Source: Mycobacterium angelicum (lineage in GTDB: Bacteria; Actinomycetota; Actinomycetes; Mycobacteriales; Mycobacteriaceae). From it: 45,885 nt of DNA. The DNA lies in assembly GCF_002086155.1 (NCBI RefSeq), contig NZ_MVHE01000043.1, positions 1 to 45,885 on the forward strand, written 5' to 3'. A model generated the notes under the pieces. That model was given only the letters and a program-made list of their open reading frames with translations, ran no database searches and was not told the DNA's origin. Position 1 is the first letter of the stretch. Every line of letters starts with the position of its first letter. Shown here piece after piece: positions 1 to 10,733 of the stretch. Both the position numbers and the translations under genes were made by a program.

Positions 1-483
1 GGATACGACATGCACAGCATCGGCGGGGCCGGCGGCGCGGGTGGAAACGGCGCGGCCAGCTTGGCCAACTTCGGCAACGGTGGGTTCGGTGGCGCGGGCG
101 GATCCGGCGGCGACGCCAAGTTGTTCGGCAGCGGCGGGACCGGCGGGAACGGCGGGAGCGCGGGCCAAGGCGGACCCACCGGCAATGGCGGCAAGGGCGG
201 TAACGGCGGGACCGGCGGTCACGGTGGCGCGGTGTATGGCAATGGCGGCTTCGGTGGGGTGGGTGCCGCCGGCGGCCTCGCCGGTGCCGGCGGCGCAGGC
301 GGCGACGGCGGTCTGGGCGGCGACGGCGGCGGCGCCGTCGGGCTGATCGGCAACGGCGGTAACGGCGGGCCGGGCGGCGCTGGTGGACTCGGGCCTCCCG
401 ACGGTAATGGGGGCGCCGGCGGCAACGGCGGTACGCGCGGAACGCTGTTCGGTACGCCTGGCGCGGCCGGTCCGCACGGCTGA
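1..483 (+). CDS. PE_PGRS family protein, C-terminal part only
   Basis: The reading frame is open from the first base and ends at a TGA at 481-483. The translation is almost entirely Gly-Gly-Ala / Gly-Gly-X repeats with interspersed GNGG units, the signature of the PGRS part of mycobacterial PE_PGRS proteins. The PE domain and the start lie outside the window, so the ATG at 10 is internal. PE_PGRS proteins are typically surface-exposed or secreted through ESX-5; the specific role of this one is unknown. It ends about 60 bases before the thiC riboswitch and is not expected to share its regulation. Confidence 0.9.
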   Translation, partial: GYDMHSIGGAGGAGGNGAASLANFGNGGFGGAGGSGGDAKLFGSGGTGGNGGSAGQGGPTGNGGKGGNGGTGGHGGAVYGNGGFGGVGAAGGLAGAGGAGGDGGLGGDGGGAVGLIGNGGNGGPGGAGGLGPPDGNGGAGGNGGTRGTLFGTPGAAGPHG

Positions 484-517
484 CCCCGCGCCTCTGCCGG
501 TTGGCGGCGCCCTGCGC

Positions 518-523
518 TAGCGT
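518..523 (+). promoter_or_regulatory. Putative -10 element of the thiC transcript
   Basis: TAGCGT fits the mycobacterial TANNNT -10 consensus and lies about 20 bases before the TPP aptamer. The surrounding ten bases, GCTAGCGTGG, also occur upstream of the thiO riboswitch on the minus strand at 21533-21542. That shared context supports a real promoter. No convincing -35 was identified. Confidence 0.5.
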
Positions 524-542
524 GGGTAGATCAACCAAATCC

Positions 543-627
543 ACGCGGGAGCGCATGCCGAGTGCGCTGAGAGGACGGCTGGGGCCGTCGACCGTACGAA
601 CCTGACCGGGTAATGCCGGCGTAGGGA
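543..627 (+). promoter_or_regulatory. TPP riboswitch (THI element) of thiCD
   Basis: The leader contains the conserved thi-box parts in order: a CTGAGAG segment (567-573), the ACCTGA segment (600-605), the CCGGGTAATGCCGG stem and the closing GTAGGGAG. The 3' end, GTAGGGAG, also serves as the ribosome binding site of thiC, nine bases before its ATG. Thiamine pyrophosphate binding is therefore expected to hide the Shine-Dalgarno, i.e. translational control. The element is on the same strand as thiC-thiD-hydrolase. Confidence 0.95.
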
Positions 628-635
628 GATTGAGA

Positions 636-2254
<1,619 letters not shown>

Positions 2255-2258
<4 letters not shown>

Positions 2259-3097
2259 CGTTGCCGCCTCCGACGCTGCCGCTCCCACCGCCCGGCGCGA
2301 CGCCGCTGCGGGTGCTGACGATCGCCGGATCGGACTCGGGGGGCGGTGCCGGCATTCAGGCCGACCTGCGCACCATGGCGCTGCTCGGTGTGCACGGCTG
2401 CGTCGCCGTCACCGCGGTCACCATGCAGAACACGCTGGGCGTCAAGGGTTTTCACGAGGTGCCAGAAGATATCGTGGTCGGCCAGATTGAGGCGGTGGTG
2501 ACCGACATCGGCGTACAGGCCGCCAAGACCGGCATGCTGGCATCCTCGGCCATCATCGCCGCGGTGGCTGACAGCTGGCGCCGGCTCGAGCTGAGTGTTC
2601 CTCTCGTCGTCGACCCGGTCTGCGCGTCGATGCACGGCGACCCGCTGCTGGCCGCATCTGCACTGGATTCGCTTCGCGCTCAACTGTTTCCGTTAGCCAC
2701 GCTGGTGACACCGAATCTCGACGAGGTGCGGCTACTGGTCGATGTCGACGTCGTCGACACCGAGTCGCAGCGCGCGGCCGCCGAGGCGTTGCATAAGCTG
2801 GGCCCGCGGTGGGTGTTGGTCAAGGGCGGGCACTTGCGTTCGTCGGGCAATAGTTGCGACCTGCTGTACGACGGCGTTGATTTCCACGAGTTCGACGCCC
2901 CCCGGCTGCCCACCGGCAACGACCACGGTGGCGGTGACACGCTGGCCGCCGCGGTGGCGTGTGCATTGGCGCACGGCTACGGGATGCCCGACGCGGTCGC
3001 GTTCGCCAAAGCGTGGGTCACCGAATGCCTGCGCGCCGCCTATCCGCTGGGCGGCGGCCACGGCCCCGTATCCCCCTTGTTCAGGCTCGGATCATGA
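2255..3097 (+). CDS. thiD: Hydroxymethylpyrimidine/phosphomethylpyrimidine kinase ThiD
   Basis: ThiD phosphorylates HMP to HMP-P and HMP-PP, using the product of the upstream ThiC. The 280-residue protein has the ribokinase-fold entry motif GSDSGGGAGIQAD near residue 25, the AAKTGML segment, the VDPVC segment and a C-terminal GGDTLAAAVACALAHG anion-hole motif; all are typical of ThiD. A proline-rich stretch of about 15 residues precedes the fold. The GTG start at 2255 overlaps the thiC stop and the stop overlaps the next start (ATGA), so the three genes form one operon behind the TPP riboswitch. It corresponds to Rv0422c. Confidence 0.96.
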
Positions 3098-3735
3098 ACC
3101 TCGACGACATCGCAGGCGTCGCACACGAACCCGACGGCACTCCACAAGGCGTTGCCGTGTTGACGCATGGCGCCGGGGGTAACCGGGATTCCACATTGCT
3201 GCAACAGGTTTGCGACGAGTGGGCGCGCCACGGCTGGTTGGCTATCAGATACAACCTGCCCTATCGCCGCCGCCGGCCCAAAGGACCGCCGTCGGGCTCG
3301 GCGGCAGTCGACCAAGCCGGAATAGTCGAAGCCATCGAATACTGCCGCAGCCTTGCCGACGGACCGCTGATCGCCGGCGGGCATTCCTACGGCGGCCGCC
3401 AGACGTCGATGGTGGTGGCTGCCAACCAAACCCGGGTCGACATTTTGACCCTGTTCTCCTACCCCGTCCATCCGCCCGGAAAGCCGGAACGTCAGCGCAC
3501 CGCGCACCTGCCCGACATCACCGTCCCCACCGTGTTCACTCACGGCACCTCGGATCCGTTCGGCACCATCGCCGAGGTGCACGATGCCGCGGCGAAGATC
3601 TCCGCCCCTACCGAGGTCGTCGAGATCTCCGGCGCACGTCACGACTTGGGCTCGAAGACCCTCGACGTGCCCGCGCTCGCGGTTGGCGCGGCGCTGCGTC
3701 TGCTGGAGACCCGGCCGGAGAGCCGAAAAGCGTGA
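3094..3735 (+). CDS. Alpha/beta hydrolase of the dienelactone/KANL3-Tex30 type
   Basis: A 213-residue soluble alpha/beta hydrolase. It shows the oxyanion-side LTHGAGGN segment near residue 24, the nucleophile elbow GHSYGG with Ser98, an acid candidate in THGTSDPFG, and a His in ARHDLG near the end, so a Ser-Asp-His triad can be placed. It starts inside the thiD stop (ATGA) and is the third gene of the riboswitch-controlled operon. It corresponds to Rv0421c, whose substrate I do not know; the thi context could mean salvage or housekeeping but does not prove it. Its last 128 bases overlap the convergent TetR gene. Confidence 0.88.
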   Translation: MNLDDIAGVAHEPDGTPQGVAVLTHGAGGNRDSTLLQQVCDEWARHGWLAIRYNLPYRRRRPKGPPSGSAAVDQAGIVEAIEYCRSLADGPLIAGGHSYGGRQTSMVVAANQTRVDILTLFSYPVHPPGKPERQRTAHLPDITVPTVFTHGTSDPFGTIAEVHDAAAKISAPTEVVEISGARHDLGSKTLDVPALAVGAALRLLETRPESRKA

Positions 3736-4918
3736 CCTCCATCAACTTTCGCACACAAGCCTGACCATAAGCCGAATCCGCGGGGCCTCCCATCCGACTC
3801 AGATCGACCACTAGCGCCATGGCGGCGTGCACCAGGAACCGCGCCTGCATCGGGGTGAGCGACGGTCGCGCGGTTGTCAGCAGCCGCACCCAGGAATCGA
3901 TCGTCGACAGCTGCACGTTGTGCAGCAGCATTTGGTCGGCGGGTGTCAGGTTGACCCGCTCGGTGTAATAGACCGCGGCCAGCTCGGGGTTGGCGAACGA
4001 CGTCGCGACGTAGGCGTCGATCAGCAACATCAGCGCCTGGCGCGGTTCGGTCAGCGCGCCGACGACCGGCGACAGTTGCCCGGACACCCGGTCGGCCGCC
4101 CGGCGCAGGCCGGTCGCCAGAATCTCGCACTTGCCGGAGAAATACCGGTAGATCCCCGACACCGGTATGCCGGCGGCCGAGGCGATCTGCGCCATGCTGG
4201 TTTCGGTATAGCCGCGGTCTTTGAACAAAATCATCGACGCGTGCAGCAACGCCTCGTAGACGCCCGCGTCCTCGGCGAAGATCCGCCAGGATGGCGGGCG
4301 GCCAAAGACCTCGCCGGGCTGCGGGAGCTCCGCGGCGAGGATCGCCGCGGCCGCCTCGCCGAGCAGTCCGCGAATCTCGTCGGCCGGCAGCCGAGCCCGG
4401 TGATCGACGATGCTGCCGATCGCGCTGAGCACGCCCGCCGACAGCATCCACCGTTGCGAGGAAATCAGCGCCGGCCGAATCGCATTGAGCGGCTCCTGAA
4501 TTCGGCGATTCACCAGCTTGAGTTGACCGGTCAGGGTGAGCTGGTCCTCGGCGCGCAGGTAGCGCGCCTGCCAGCGGTACAGGCCGCCGGACTCGCGATT
4601 GTCCAGGGTGACGTCGATAAGTGCGGCAACCAGCTGGTCCAGCGTCGTGGCCGGATCAGGGTCGGGATCGGGCTCGGGATCCAAATCCGTGCAGTCGACC
4701 AACAATTGGCTCAAGGTCAGTACCGCGCCACGGAACAGGTCATATTTACCCGCATAGTGCCGGTACAGCGCGGGTGCCGATACCCCGACTTTGGCGGCGA
4801 TGGTCTCCATGCTCACCGCGTGATAGCCCTGCGCGCTGAACGCCTCAGCCGATGCGCGCGCAATCTGCGCCTTGCGGTCCTTGGGTCGCCTCCGAATGGC
4901 GGTGGCATCGGTGGACAC
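3608..4918 (-). CDS. TetR-family regulator with two tandem TetR units
   Basis: The 436-residue protein contains two TetR-type N-terminal helix-turn-helix domains. The first is at about residues 15-65 (IAAKVGVSAPALYRHYAGK), the second at about 230-280 (IASAAGIPVSGIYRYFSGK). Each is followed by a helical ligand/dimer domain, so this is a fused duplicate rather than a normal 200-residue TetR. It lies opposite the small membrane gene at 5025 and may regulate it or itself. The last 30 or so residues are Arg/Pro/Ser-rich and read antisense to the end of the hydrolase gene, so this tail may be a recent extension. The gene is not in the H37Rv gene order I recall. Confidence 0.85.
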   Translation of the reverse strand: MSTDATAIRRRPKDRKAQIARASAEAFSAQGYHAVSMETIAAKVGVSAPALYRHYAGKYDLFRGAVLTLSQLLVDCTDLDPEPDPDPDPATTLDQLVAALIDVTLDNRESGGLYRWQARYLRAEDQLTLTGQLKLVNRRIQEPLNAIRPALISSQRWMLSAGVLSAIGSIVDHRARLPADEIRGLLGEAAAAILAAELPQPGEVFGRPPSWRIFAEDAGVYEALLHASMILFKDRGYTETSMAQIASAAGIPVSGIYRYFSGKCEILATGLRRAADRVSGQLSPVVGALTEPRQALMLLIDAYVATSFANPELAAVYYTERVNLTPADQMLLHNVQLSTIDSWVRLLTTARPSLTPMQARFLVHAAMALVVDLSRMGGPADSAYGQACVRKLMEVTLFGSPAGSPADAAPRQPRARARRGSSSPSRDVRRRSRRPR

Positions 4919-4937
4919 CGCCTCACTGTAGCCGCAT

Positions 4938-5010
4938 GCCGTCCTCGCCTATCGCAGTCGCGGAATATCCATTAACATAATCACCGCTTGGGGAGCCGCG
5001 CGAGGACGGC
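4938..5010. repeat. Perfect 11-bp inverted repeat in the TetR / membrane-gene promoter region
   Basis: GCCGTCCTCGC at 4938-4948 is exactly inverted as GCGAGGACGGC at 5000-5010, with 51 bases between. The pair sits between the start of the double-TetR gene and the divergent gene at 5025. It could be two half-sites for the two-headed TetR protein or simply an RNA stem. The spacing is unusual for one TetR operator. The assignment is inference only. Confidence 0.4.
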
Positions 5011-5024
5011 CGGAAGGACCGCAC

Positions 5025-5249
5025 ATGTTGGAAAAAGTTCGCCGGGTGCTCAATTTTCAGGTCACAATCGGCCAGCTGATTGTCGTCGCTTTGGTCGTTG
5101 GAACGCCATATTTGCTGGTAGGGGTGGTCTGGACGACGACACACACCGAGCAACTTCGCCGGATGCAGGGTCTCGACCTGGCGGTCTCCTTTTTAGGCCA
5201 GATCGTCTCGTGGCCGGTCCTGCTGTTCTCGAACGTGTGCATGACGTGA
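5025..5249 (+). CDS. Small membrane protein of unknown function
   Basis: A 74-residue protein with two hydrophobic segments, about residues 15-38 and 50-70, separated by a charged loop (TTTHTEQLRRMQG). The start at 5025 has a good ribosome binding site (GGAAGG, 9 bases upstream). The length, the strong site and the position directly before another small membrane protein on the same strand support a real gene. It is divergent from the double TetR regulator. I do not recognise a named family. Confidence 0.7.
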   Translation: MLEKVRRVLNFQVTIGQLIVVALVVGTPYLLVGVVWTTTHTEQLRRMQGLDLAVSFLGQIVSWPVLLFSNVCMT

Positions 5250-5299
5250 GCGCAGCGGGGTCGAATTTGGCATTAACATACCGAACACATGGAGAAGCT

Positions 5300-5620
5300 G
5301 TGAGTCGTCGTCAGATGTACCTGGGAATCGCCGGACTACTGCTGGGCGTGGTCGGATTGTTCGCGCTCTTCTTTCCGATCTACCTGGATGAGTACGACTC
5401 GTACGGCGTCAAGATCACCTGCGGCAACGGCATCAGCTCCGATCTGACGCAGGCCCACCAGGCCCCTGGTGGCGCCGTCGTGTCGAGCTGCGACTCCGCC
5501 CTGCTCATGCGCCGCGCCTGGGCCATCCCGACCGTCGCCCTGGGCTGGGTGATGGTCACCGGCTTTCTGGTGGTCTGGGTGCACAACGGCCAGCAGCGGG
5601 ATGCCGCCTACCCCGGGTAG
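5300..5620 (+). CDS. Membrane protein, Rv0420c-like
   Basis: A 106-residue protein starting at a GTG preceded by GGAGAAGC. It has a hydrophobic segment at about residues 8-28 and another at about 75-95, with a roughly 45-residue loop that holds two cysteines (ITCGNG and SSCDSA) able to form a disulfide outside the membrane. It lies 50 bases after the previous small membrane gene and may be cotranscribed. The same ten bases, CATTAACATA, occur upstream of both genes (4970-4979 and 5271-5280). Position between the hydrolase and lpqM matches Rv0420c. Function unknown. Confidence 0.78.
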   Translation: MSRRQMYLGIAGLLLGVVGLFALFFPIYLDEYDSYGVKITCGNGISSDLTQAHQAPGGAVVSSCDSALLMRRAWAIPTVALGWVMVTGFLVVWVHNGQQRDAAYPG

Positions 5621-7080
5621 CGCGCGTAACACCCGTCCATATCGCCGCCCACCCCACCCCGGAACGCCGCGATGCGGGTGAATCCGGCTGGCACGCTGAT
5701 GCCGTCGGCGTCGCTGGCCACCATGTGGTTGGTGAGCAGCCCGGCCACGGCCTCGTCGAGGTCGCCGGCCGTCAGGACGAGTGACTTGCCGGACGGCAGG
5801 TCGATCGGCTCGGCCATCTTGCGGTGCGCAACCCCGGTCAGACATGCCGTGCGCAGCGCGGTCCACGGGCTCTGCATCGCCAGGCCACGCTCATGCTGCG
5901 CAGCCAGCGCATACCTCGACATCACGATCGACAGGGCCGTGTCATCGCCTTGGGGCAGACTCTGTTCCTTTTCAGAGGCGACTTTGCCCATCGCCGCCAG
6001 CGCGGGCAGGTCGACCACGATGGTGTTGGTGGCCGGACAGTAGGACGCCGGCGGGCTGGGCCTGGCGTCGGGGCAGCCGGCTGCCTTATAGGACAACGTC
6101 GGCGGGTTCTTGGGCGAGAAGACCTTGCCCATGAGTTCCATCAGCGTGGACAAGGTGTCTTCGTTGATCGGCACCTCGCCGGTCTCCGGGTCGCCGTTGG
6201 GATCCACCCGCAACGTGGTCGGGAGGTCACCGCGGCGCTGCTCGATCTCGGCCTTGTTGATCGACGCGCACGCCGGAGTGCCGCTGATGAAACCCATCTG
6301 GAACGCGCTCACCCGATCCAGGGCCGAGCCGTGTTCGTCGTCGTTTTGCGCGTCGGCGTCCATCACCGGGTCGCGGGTGGTGATGATCCCGGCCATCACA
6401 TGGTCGAGGCCGTCGGCGGTGCTCAAGGTGAAACGCGGCGACTTGCCGTCGGCCACCCAGTACAGGTAGACCCCGGCGAAGCAATCGGCCTGCTGCTCAC
6501 GCACGATGGTCGGGTCTCTTCTGGTGACCAGCTGCGCCATGGATTGCAAGGCGTGACCGAACTCGTGCGCCAACACACCATTCACCGACATGTCGCCGAA
6601 GTACTTCTGGGCCACCGCCATGAACACCCCGCGGTCCCAGGCGATCATGTTGCACCGGGAGGTGAAGAAGGCGTTGACGAGCTGGTAGGTCTCGTTGTGG
6701 CAGACGATGGGACTGTTCGGATCGTTGGAGTCGTAAGACACCAGCTTGTCGACGGGCTTGAACGAGCCTTTCAACGGAGCGATGTAGTTGGCTTTCCAGT
6801 ACTCCTCGATGTCGTTGATAGACAGCAACGACAACTTGTCGATCGCCCCGTTGTTGGTGTTGATCACCGTGCCGGTTGCCGCGGGCGCGTTGGGGCGTTG
6901 GCCACTGGGGCCATTGGTCGCGGGTAAACCACCCACCCGGAACGGGTCGTTGAGGATCGACATGGCGCGGCCGCCGACGACGGTCGTGCAGCCGGCCACT
7001 ACGAGTACCGCCCCCAGACAGGCGATCCCGGCCCGCGCCGACGCGACCAGCCCGCGAGAGCCACCACACCGCAACTTCAT
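5608..7080 (-). CDS. lpqM: Zinc metallopeptidase lipoprotein LpqM
   Basis: A 490-residue exported lipoprotein. The signal peptide ends in the lipobox VVAGC with Cys31 as the lipidation site. The zinc-binding motif HEFGH places His172 and His176 as ligands and Glu173 as the catalytic base, and the downstream EQQAD segment (Glu195, Asp199) supplies the third ligand, as in neutral zinc metallopeptidases of the YpfJ type. The ATG at 7080 gives a normal short, basic n-region; an upstream start at 7110 would lengthen it without need. It corresponds to Rv0419. It converges with the Rv0420c-like gene with a 13-base overlap. In H37Rv lpqL lies directly upstream, but here about 6.8 kb of accessory DNA intervenes. 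Confidence 0.92.
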   Translation of the reverse strand: MKLRCGGSRGLVASARAGIACLGAVLVVAGCTTVVGGRAMSILNDPFRVGGLPATNGPSGQRPNAPAATGTVINTNNGAIDKLSLLSINDIEEYWKANYIAPLKGSFKPVDKLVSYDSNDPNSPIVCHNETYQLVNAFFTSRCNMIAWDRGVFMAVAQKYFGDMSVNGVLAHEFGHALQSMAQLVTRRDPTIVREQQADCFAGVYLYWVADGKSPRFTLSTADGLDHVMAGIITTRDPVMDADAQNDDEHGSALDRVSAFQMGFISGTPACASINKAEIEQRRGDLPTTLRVDPNGDPETGEVPINEDTLSTLMELMGKVFSPKNPPTLSYKAAGCPDARPSPPASYCPATNTIVVDLPALAAMGKVASEKEQSLPQGDDTALSIVMSRYALAAQHERGLAMQSPWTALRTACLTGVAHRKMAEPIDLPSGKSLVLTAGDLDEAVAGLLTNHMVASDADGISVPAGFTRIAAFRGGVGGDMDGCYARYPG

Positions 7081-7210
7081 CTGACCAACCCCATCCCGAC
7101 CGGTCTGCACTAAAGGAATCCCATCTTAGATGGATTGGTTTACCGTCAGCACCCAAACGAAGCGGCCCCGATGTCAGAACCGCGCAGTATCGTCGTCAGC
7201 CATCGGGTCG

Positions 7211-9878
7211 GTGCACGAAGTCATCGAGGCATTCCGGAAGGCGCCGTCAAATTCCGAGCGGGGCACGAAGTTCGAGCAGCTCATGGTGCGATATTTCGAA
7301 CTCGACCCGACGATGTCGCAGCAGTATGACGCGGTGTGGCGGTGGATCGATTGGCCCGGGCGCCAGGGCAAGCCGGACACCGGTATCGACTTGGTCGCGC
7401 GCGAACGGGATACCGGTAGCTACACCGCTATCCAGTGCAAGTTCTACGAACCAACCCACACGTTGTCCAAGGGGGATATCGACTCGTTTTCACCGCTTCG
7501 GGCAAGACGGGCTTCGCCAACCGGGTGATCATCTCCACGACGGACCGCTGGGGCAAAAATGCCGAGAACGCCTTAGCCGATCAGATGATCCCGGTGCAGC
7601 GGATCGGGATGGCCGAGATCGCCGAGTCGCCAATCGACTGGGACGTCGCCTGGCCGCACGGCGACCTGCAGGTGAACCTGGCACCCGCGAGGCGCCACGC
7701 GCCACGCCCCCACCAGCAGCAGGCGATTGACGCGGTGTTCCGGGGTTATGGCTTGAGCAACGATCGCGGCAAGTTGATCATGGCGTGCGGCACCGGCAAG
7801 ACACCAGCATTCTGCCGAGCTGGTGTCGATGGACGACGAGTTGACGTTCGGACCGGAGTTTCACCGACTCTCGTTCGGTGACGCGGTGGAACGCGGACTG
7901 CTCACCGACTACAAGGTGATGGTGCTGACCGTCGACAAGTCGGTGATCGCACCGCGGCTGGCACAGGAACTGGCCGGCGTATCCGGTGAACTCATGCTCG
8001 ACGACGCGTCGAAAATCGTGGGCTGTTGGAACGGCCTGGCCAAACGCGCCGGCGCGGGCGTGGCCGCCGGCGAACCGCCGATGCGCCGCGCGGCGGCGTT
8101 CGCCAAGGACATCAAGACCTCCAAGCAGATCGCTGAGATGTTTCCGAAAGTGGTTGAGGCCTACCAAGAGCTGCTCGATGAGCATTTGGGCTCCGATAAC
8201 ACCAACCGCGGGTTGCGCTGCGTCGCACACCACGTCGATGGCACCTTCAACGCTCTTGAACGCAACGAGCAGCTTTCCTGGCTCAAAGGTGTTGTGGCTG
8301 AGGATGAATGCCGCATCCTGACGAATGCCCGCTGCCTGTCCGAAGGCGTCGACGTTCCCGCCCTGGACGCCGTACTGTTCTTGAACCCGCGCAATTCGAT
8401 AGTTGACGTGGTGCAGTCGGTGGGCCGGGTGATGCGGAAGTCGTCGGAGACAAGGACTATGGCTACGTCATCCTGCCGGTGGCGGTGCCCGAAGGTGTCG
8501 AACCCGCGGTGGCGCTGGCCGATAACAAGCGGTTCAAGGTTGTCTGGCAGGTGCTCAACGCGCTGCGGTCGCACGATGAGCGGTTCGACGCGATGGTCAA
8601 CAGCATTGCGCTCAACGCATCGTCGAAGAAGAAGGAAGGTGTAGGTAACGACAAGCTGCTCGGCGGCCACATTGGTCCAACCTCTGACGACCCGCGGCCC
8701 GATGTTGCCACTCAGATGGCACTGTTCTCCCTGTCGCAATGGCAAGAAGTGATCTATGCGCGCATCGTCAATAAGGTTGGCACGCGGACCTATTGGGAGC
8801 AGTGGGCCGCCGATGTTGCCGACACCGCCGCGACGCTGACCACCCGGATCAAGGCGCTGCTCGAAGGTGCTGGCCCGGGAGTGGCGACGGCTTTCGAACA
8901 GTTCCTTGCCGGGCTACGCGACAACCTGAACAACTCGATCACCGGTGAGGATGCGATCAGTATGCTGTCGCAGCATCTGATCACCAAGCCGGTGTTCGAT
9001 GCGCTGTTCGCCGGGCACAACTTCGCGTCGCATAACCCTTGCCGTCCATGTTTGCGACCCCGTACCACACAAACGTTGGTTTATGCATGCTCGGCGTCGG
9101 TGGCGCAGAGATCTCTCTGTTGATGGTCGGTTCTCTTCCCGATCTGAACTTTCACGGATTCGGCGGCCAGTTCTTCCCGCGCTGGACATACGAGAAGGCC
9201 GAATCACCCTACGAAGAACTAGATTTCACGTCCGCCGACAACACCGACATAGACGAACACGGCTACCGGCACGTCGACAACATCACCGATGGAATCCTCA
9301 AGCTGTGCCGCGACGCCGTTGGCAATCAGGTCACCAAGGACGACATCTTCTACTACGTATACGGCCTGCTACACGACCCTGCCTACCGCGAAAGGTACGC
9401 AGCCGACCTGAAGAAGATTCTCCCCCACATCCCGACTCCCGAAACACGTGAGCGTTTCGAGCGATTCACCGATGCCGGCCGCAGGCTCGCGGAGCTGCAC
9501 GTCGGCTATGAGTCCGTCAAGCCGTATCCCCTTGACGTACAACTGAAGCCAGGAGTAGGCGCAACAGACCGCGAAACGTGGCGTGTCTAGAAGATGAAAT
9601 GGCACTCCAAGCAAGATCATTCGTCGATCGTCTACAACACCAAGGTGACGATCCAAGGCATTCCAGAGGAGGCCGAACGGTATATGCTCGGCTCCCGGTC
9701 GGCGCTTGGCTGGATCATCGACCGCTACCAGGTCACCACCGACAAGGCCTCAGGCATCGTCAACGATCCCAATGACTGGTGCGACGAACACGATGACCCG
9801 ACTTACATCGTCGACCTCATCAAGAAGGTGACGACCGTCAGCGTCGAGACTATGAAGATCGTCGACTCGCTTTCGTGA
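7211..9878 (+). pseudogene. Degenerate Type ISP restriction-modification enzyme
   Basis: Consecutive frames spell the domain order of a single-chain Type ISP enzyme. First comes an Mrr-like nuclease (GIDLVA ... AIQCKFY, 7385-7447). Then come helicase motif I (IMACGTGKT, near 7775-7803) and the second RecA half ending in QSVGRVMRK (near 8410-8445), a coupler region, and the target-recognition end (RYMLGSRSALGWIIDRYQV, DPNDWCDEHDDP). Five lesions are visible: a one-base deletion in a T run near 7487; loss of the helicase stretch after motif I near 7803-7830; a one-base deletion near 8445; loss of nearly the whole methyltransferase domain with a frame change near 9030-9045; and an in-frame TAG at 9588-9590. 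The remnant is about 2.7 kb; intact family members are usually over 4.5 kb. It cannot restrict or methylate. The likely GTG start is at 7211. Confidence 0.85.
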
Positions 9879-10019
9879 ACCGCTACAACAACCGCGTAAT
9901 CCTGCTCTGCCCAACCGTATAGATGACAGGCCCCGGCGAACTCGCGGCACCTGCAATCGCTGCCACGTTGTCGATGAACCGCATCGCGGCGTCCTCTGCC
10001 AGAAGGTCAGCGCGAGGCA
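9879..10019. other. Short non-coding stretch between the ISP remnant and the istA fragment
   Basis: No frame is convincing here. The stretch joins the end of the degenerate restriction gene to an IS21 transposase fragment and probably holds scrambled debris from earlier insertions. I see no promoter, RNA or repeat. Confidence 0.4.
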
Positions 10020-10237
10020 CGCAAAACAACCGGGGATCACCGCCGCAACCAACTCATCAGTGAGCTGATCATCACCGCCGTCGCGGTCCAACCCGCACGC
10101 CCGCGCCCGATCACATACCGGCGCACCGTTTTGCGGTCACTGCCCGATAGCCGGGCCACCTCCCGCAACCCCAACCCCTGCAGCCACAGCCGCGGCATCT
10201 CCACGATCTCGATCACCGACACCTCCCGGTAGCTCAT
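10020..10237 (-). pseudogene. IS21-family IstA transposase, N-terminal fragment
   Basis: From an ATG at 10237 the minus strand reads MSYREVSVIEIVEM followed by LREVARLSGSDRKTVRRYV, the N-terminal helix-turn-helix of IstA. The frame then shifts near 10095 and continues as DRDGGDDQLTDELVAAVI before similarity stops. The DDE catalytic domain is missing, so this is a dead fragment. Its start lies back to back with the 3' end of an istB fragment on the other strand, so at least two IS21 copies, or an inversion, shaped this spot. Confidence 0.7.
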
Positions 10238-10272
10238 CTGGCCAATACAGCGGCCCAACAACCGGAAGATCC

Positions 10273-10464
10273 CGACGCCGCCTACGAACTCATCGTCGAA
10301 GGCCAGTCGTACCGACAACGCCAAAAGCCAAAGCCGGCCCCTCCGACTGCGTCGGATTGACCGGCAACGACTCCATCAGTCACCATCAACACGGCCCATA
10401 GCCGGAAGACCAACTGGTCCCATGCTCATGGCAACCAGTGGTCCCATCACCCTGGCCGGCGACA
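10273..10464 (+). mobile_element. IS21-family right end with istB 3' terminus, copy 1
   Basis: The frame AAYELIVEGQSYRQRQKPKP ending at TGA 10358-10360 is the C-terminus of the IstB ATPase. About 100 bases of non-coding terminus follow, with repeated TGGTCCCAT blocks, ending in GGCGACA at 10464. From 10281 on, this copy repeats at 12793-12975 in the same orientation, with small differences. The shared end point, and the CA at the tip expected of IS21 ends, support a true element boundary. Only the right end remains here. Confidence 0.7.
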
Positions 10465-10733
10465 AGCAGATCACCTAGAGATCGCCTTCAAGAGTGGTAT
10501 GGTCGTAGGAATCGGTTCCACCCCAATCAGATTCGCGGTTCGCTGGGACTTCGTTGAGTGCAGCGTCGCCAACTTCTGGTGGTCCGGCTGGCCTATGAGT
10601 ACTCGATGAGCGCCCCGTCTGGGGTTGCTTTTCGCCAGCCCGGCACGGCATGTTTGCAATAGGTGCGCCGGAAAGTCTGGTCGGCAGCTTGGCCCGGAGC
10701 GGGCCGAGTGTGTTTCGGCTGGAAGGTTGATCC
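10465..10733. other. Leader region of the SLC4-like gene
   Basis: This 269-base stretch runs from the IS21 right end to the transporter start. It holds no believable gene. A ribosome binding site, GGAAGG, lies just upstream of the GTG at 10734. No clear promoter or riboswitch fold was recognised. Confidence 0.4.
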
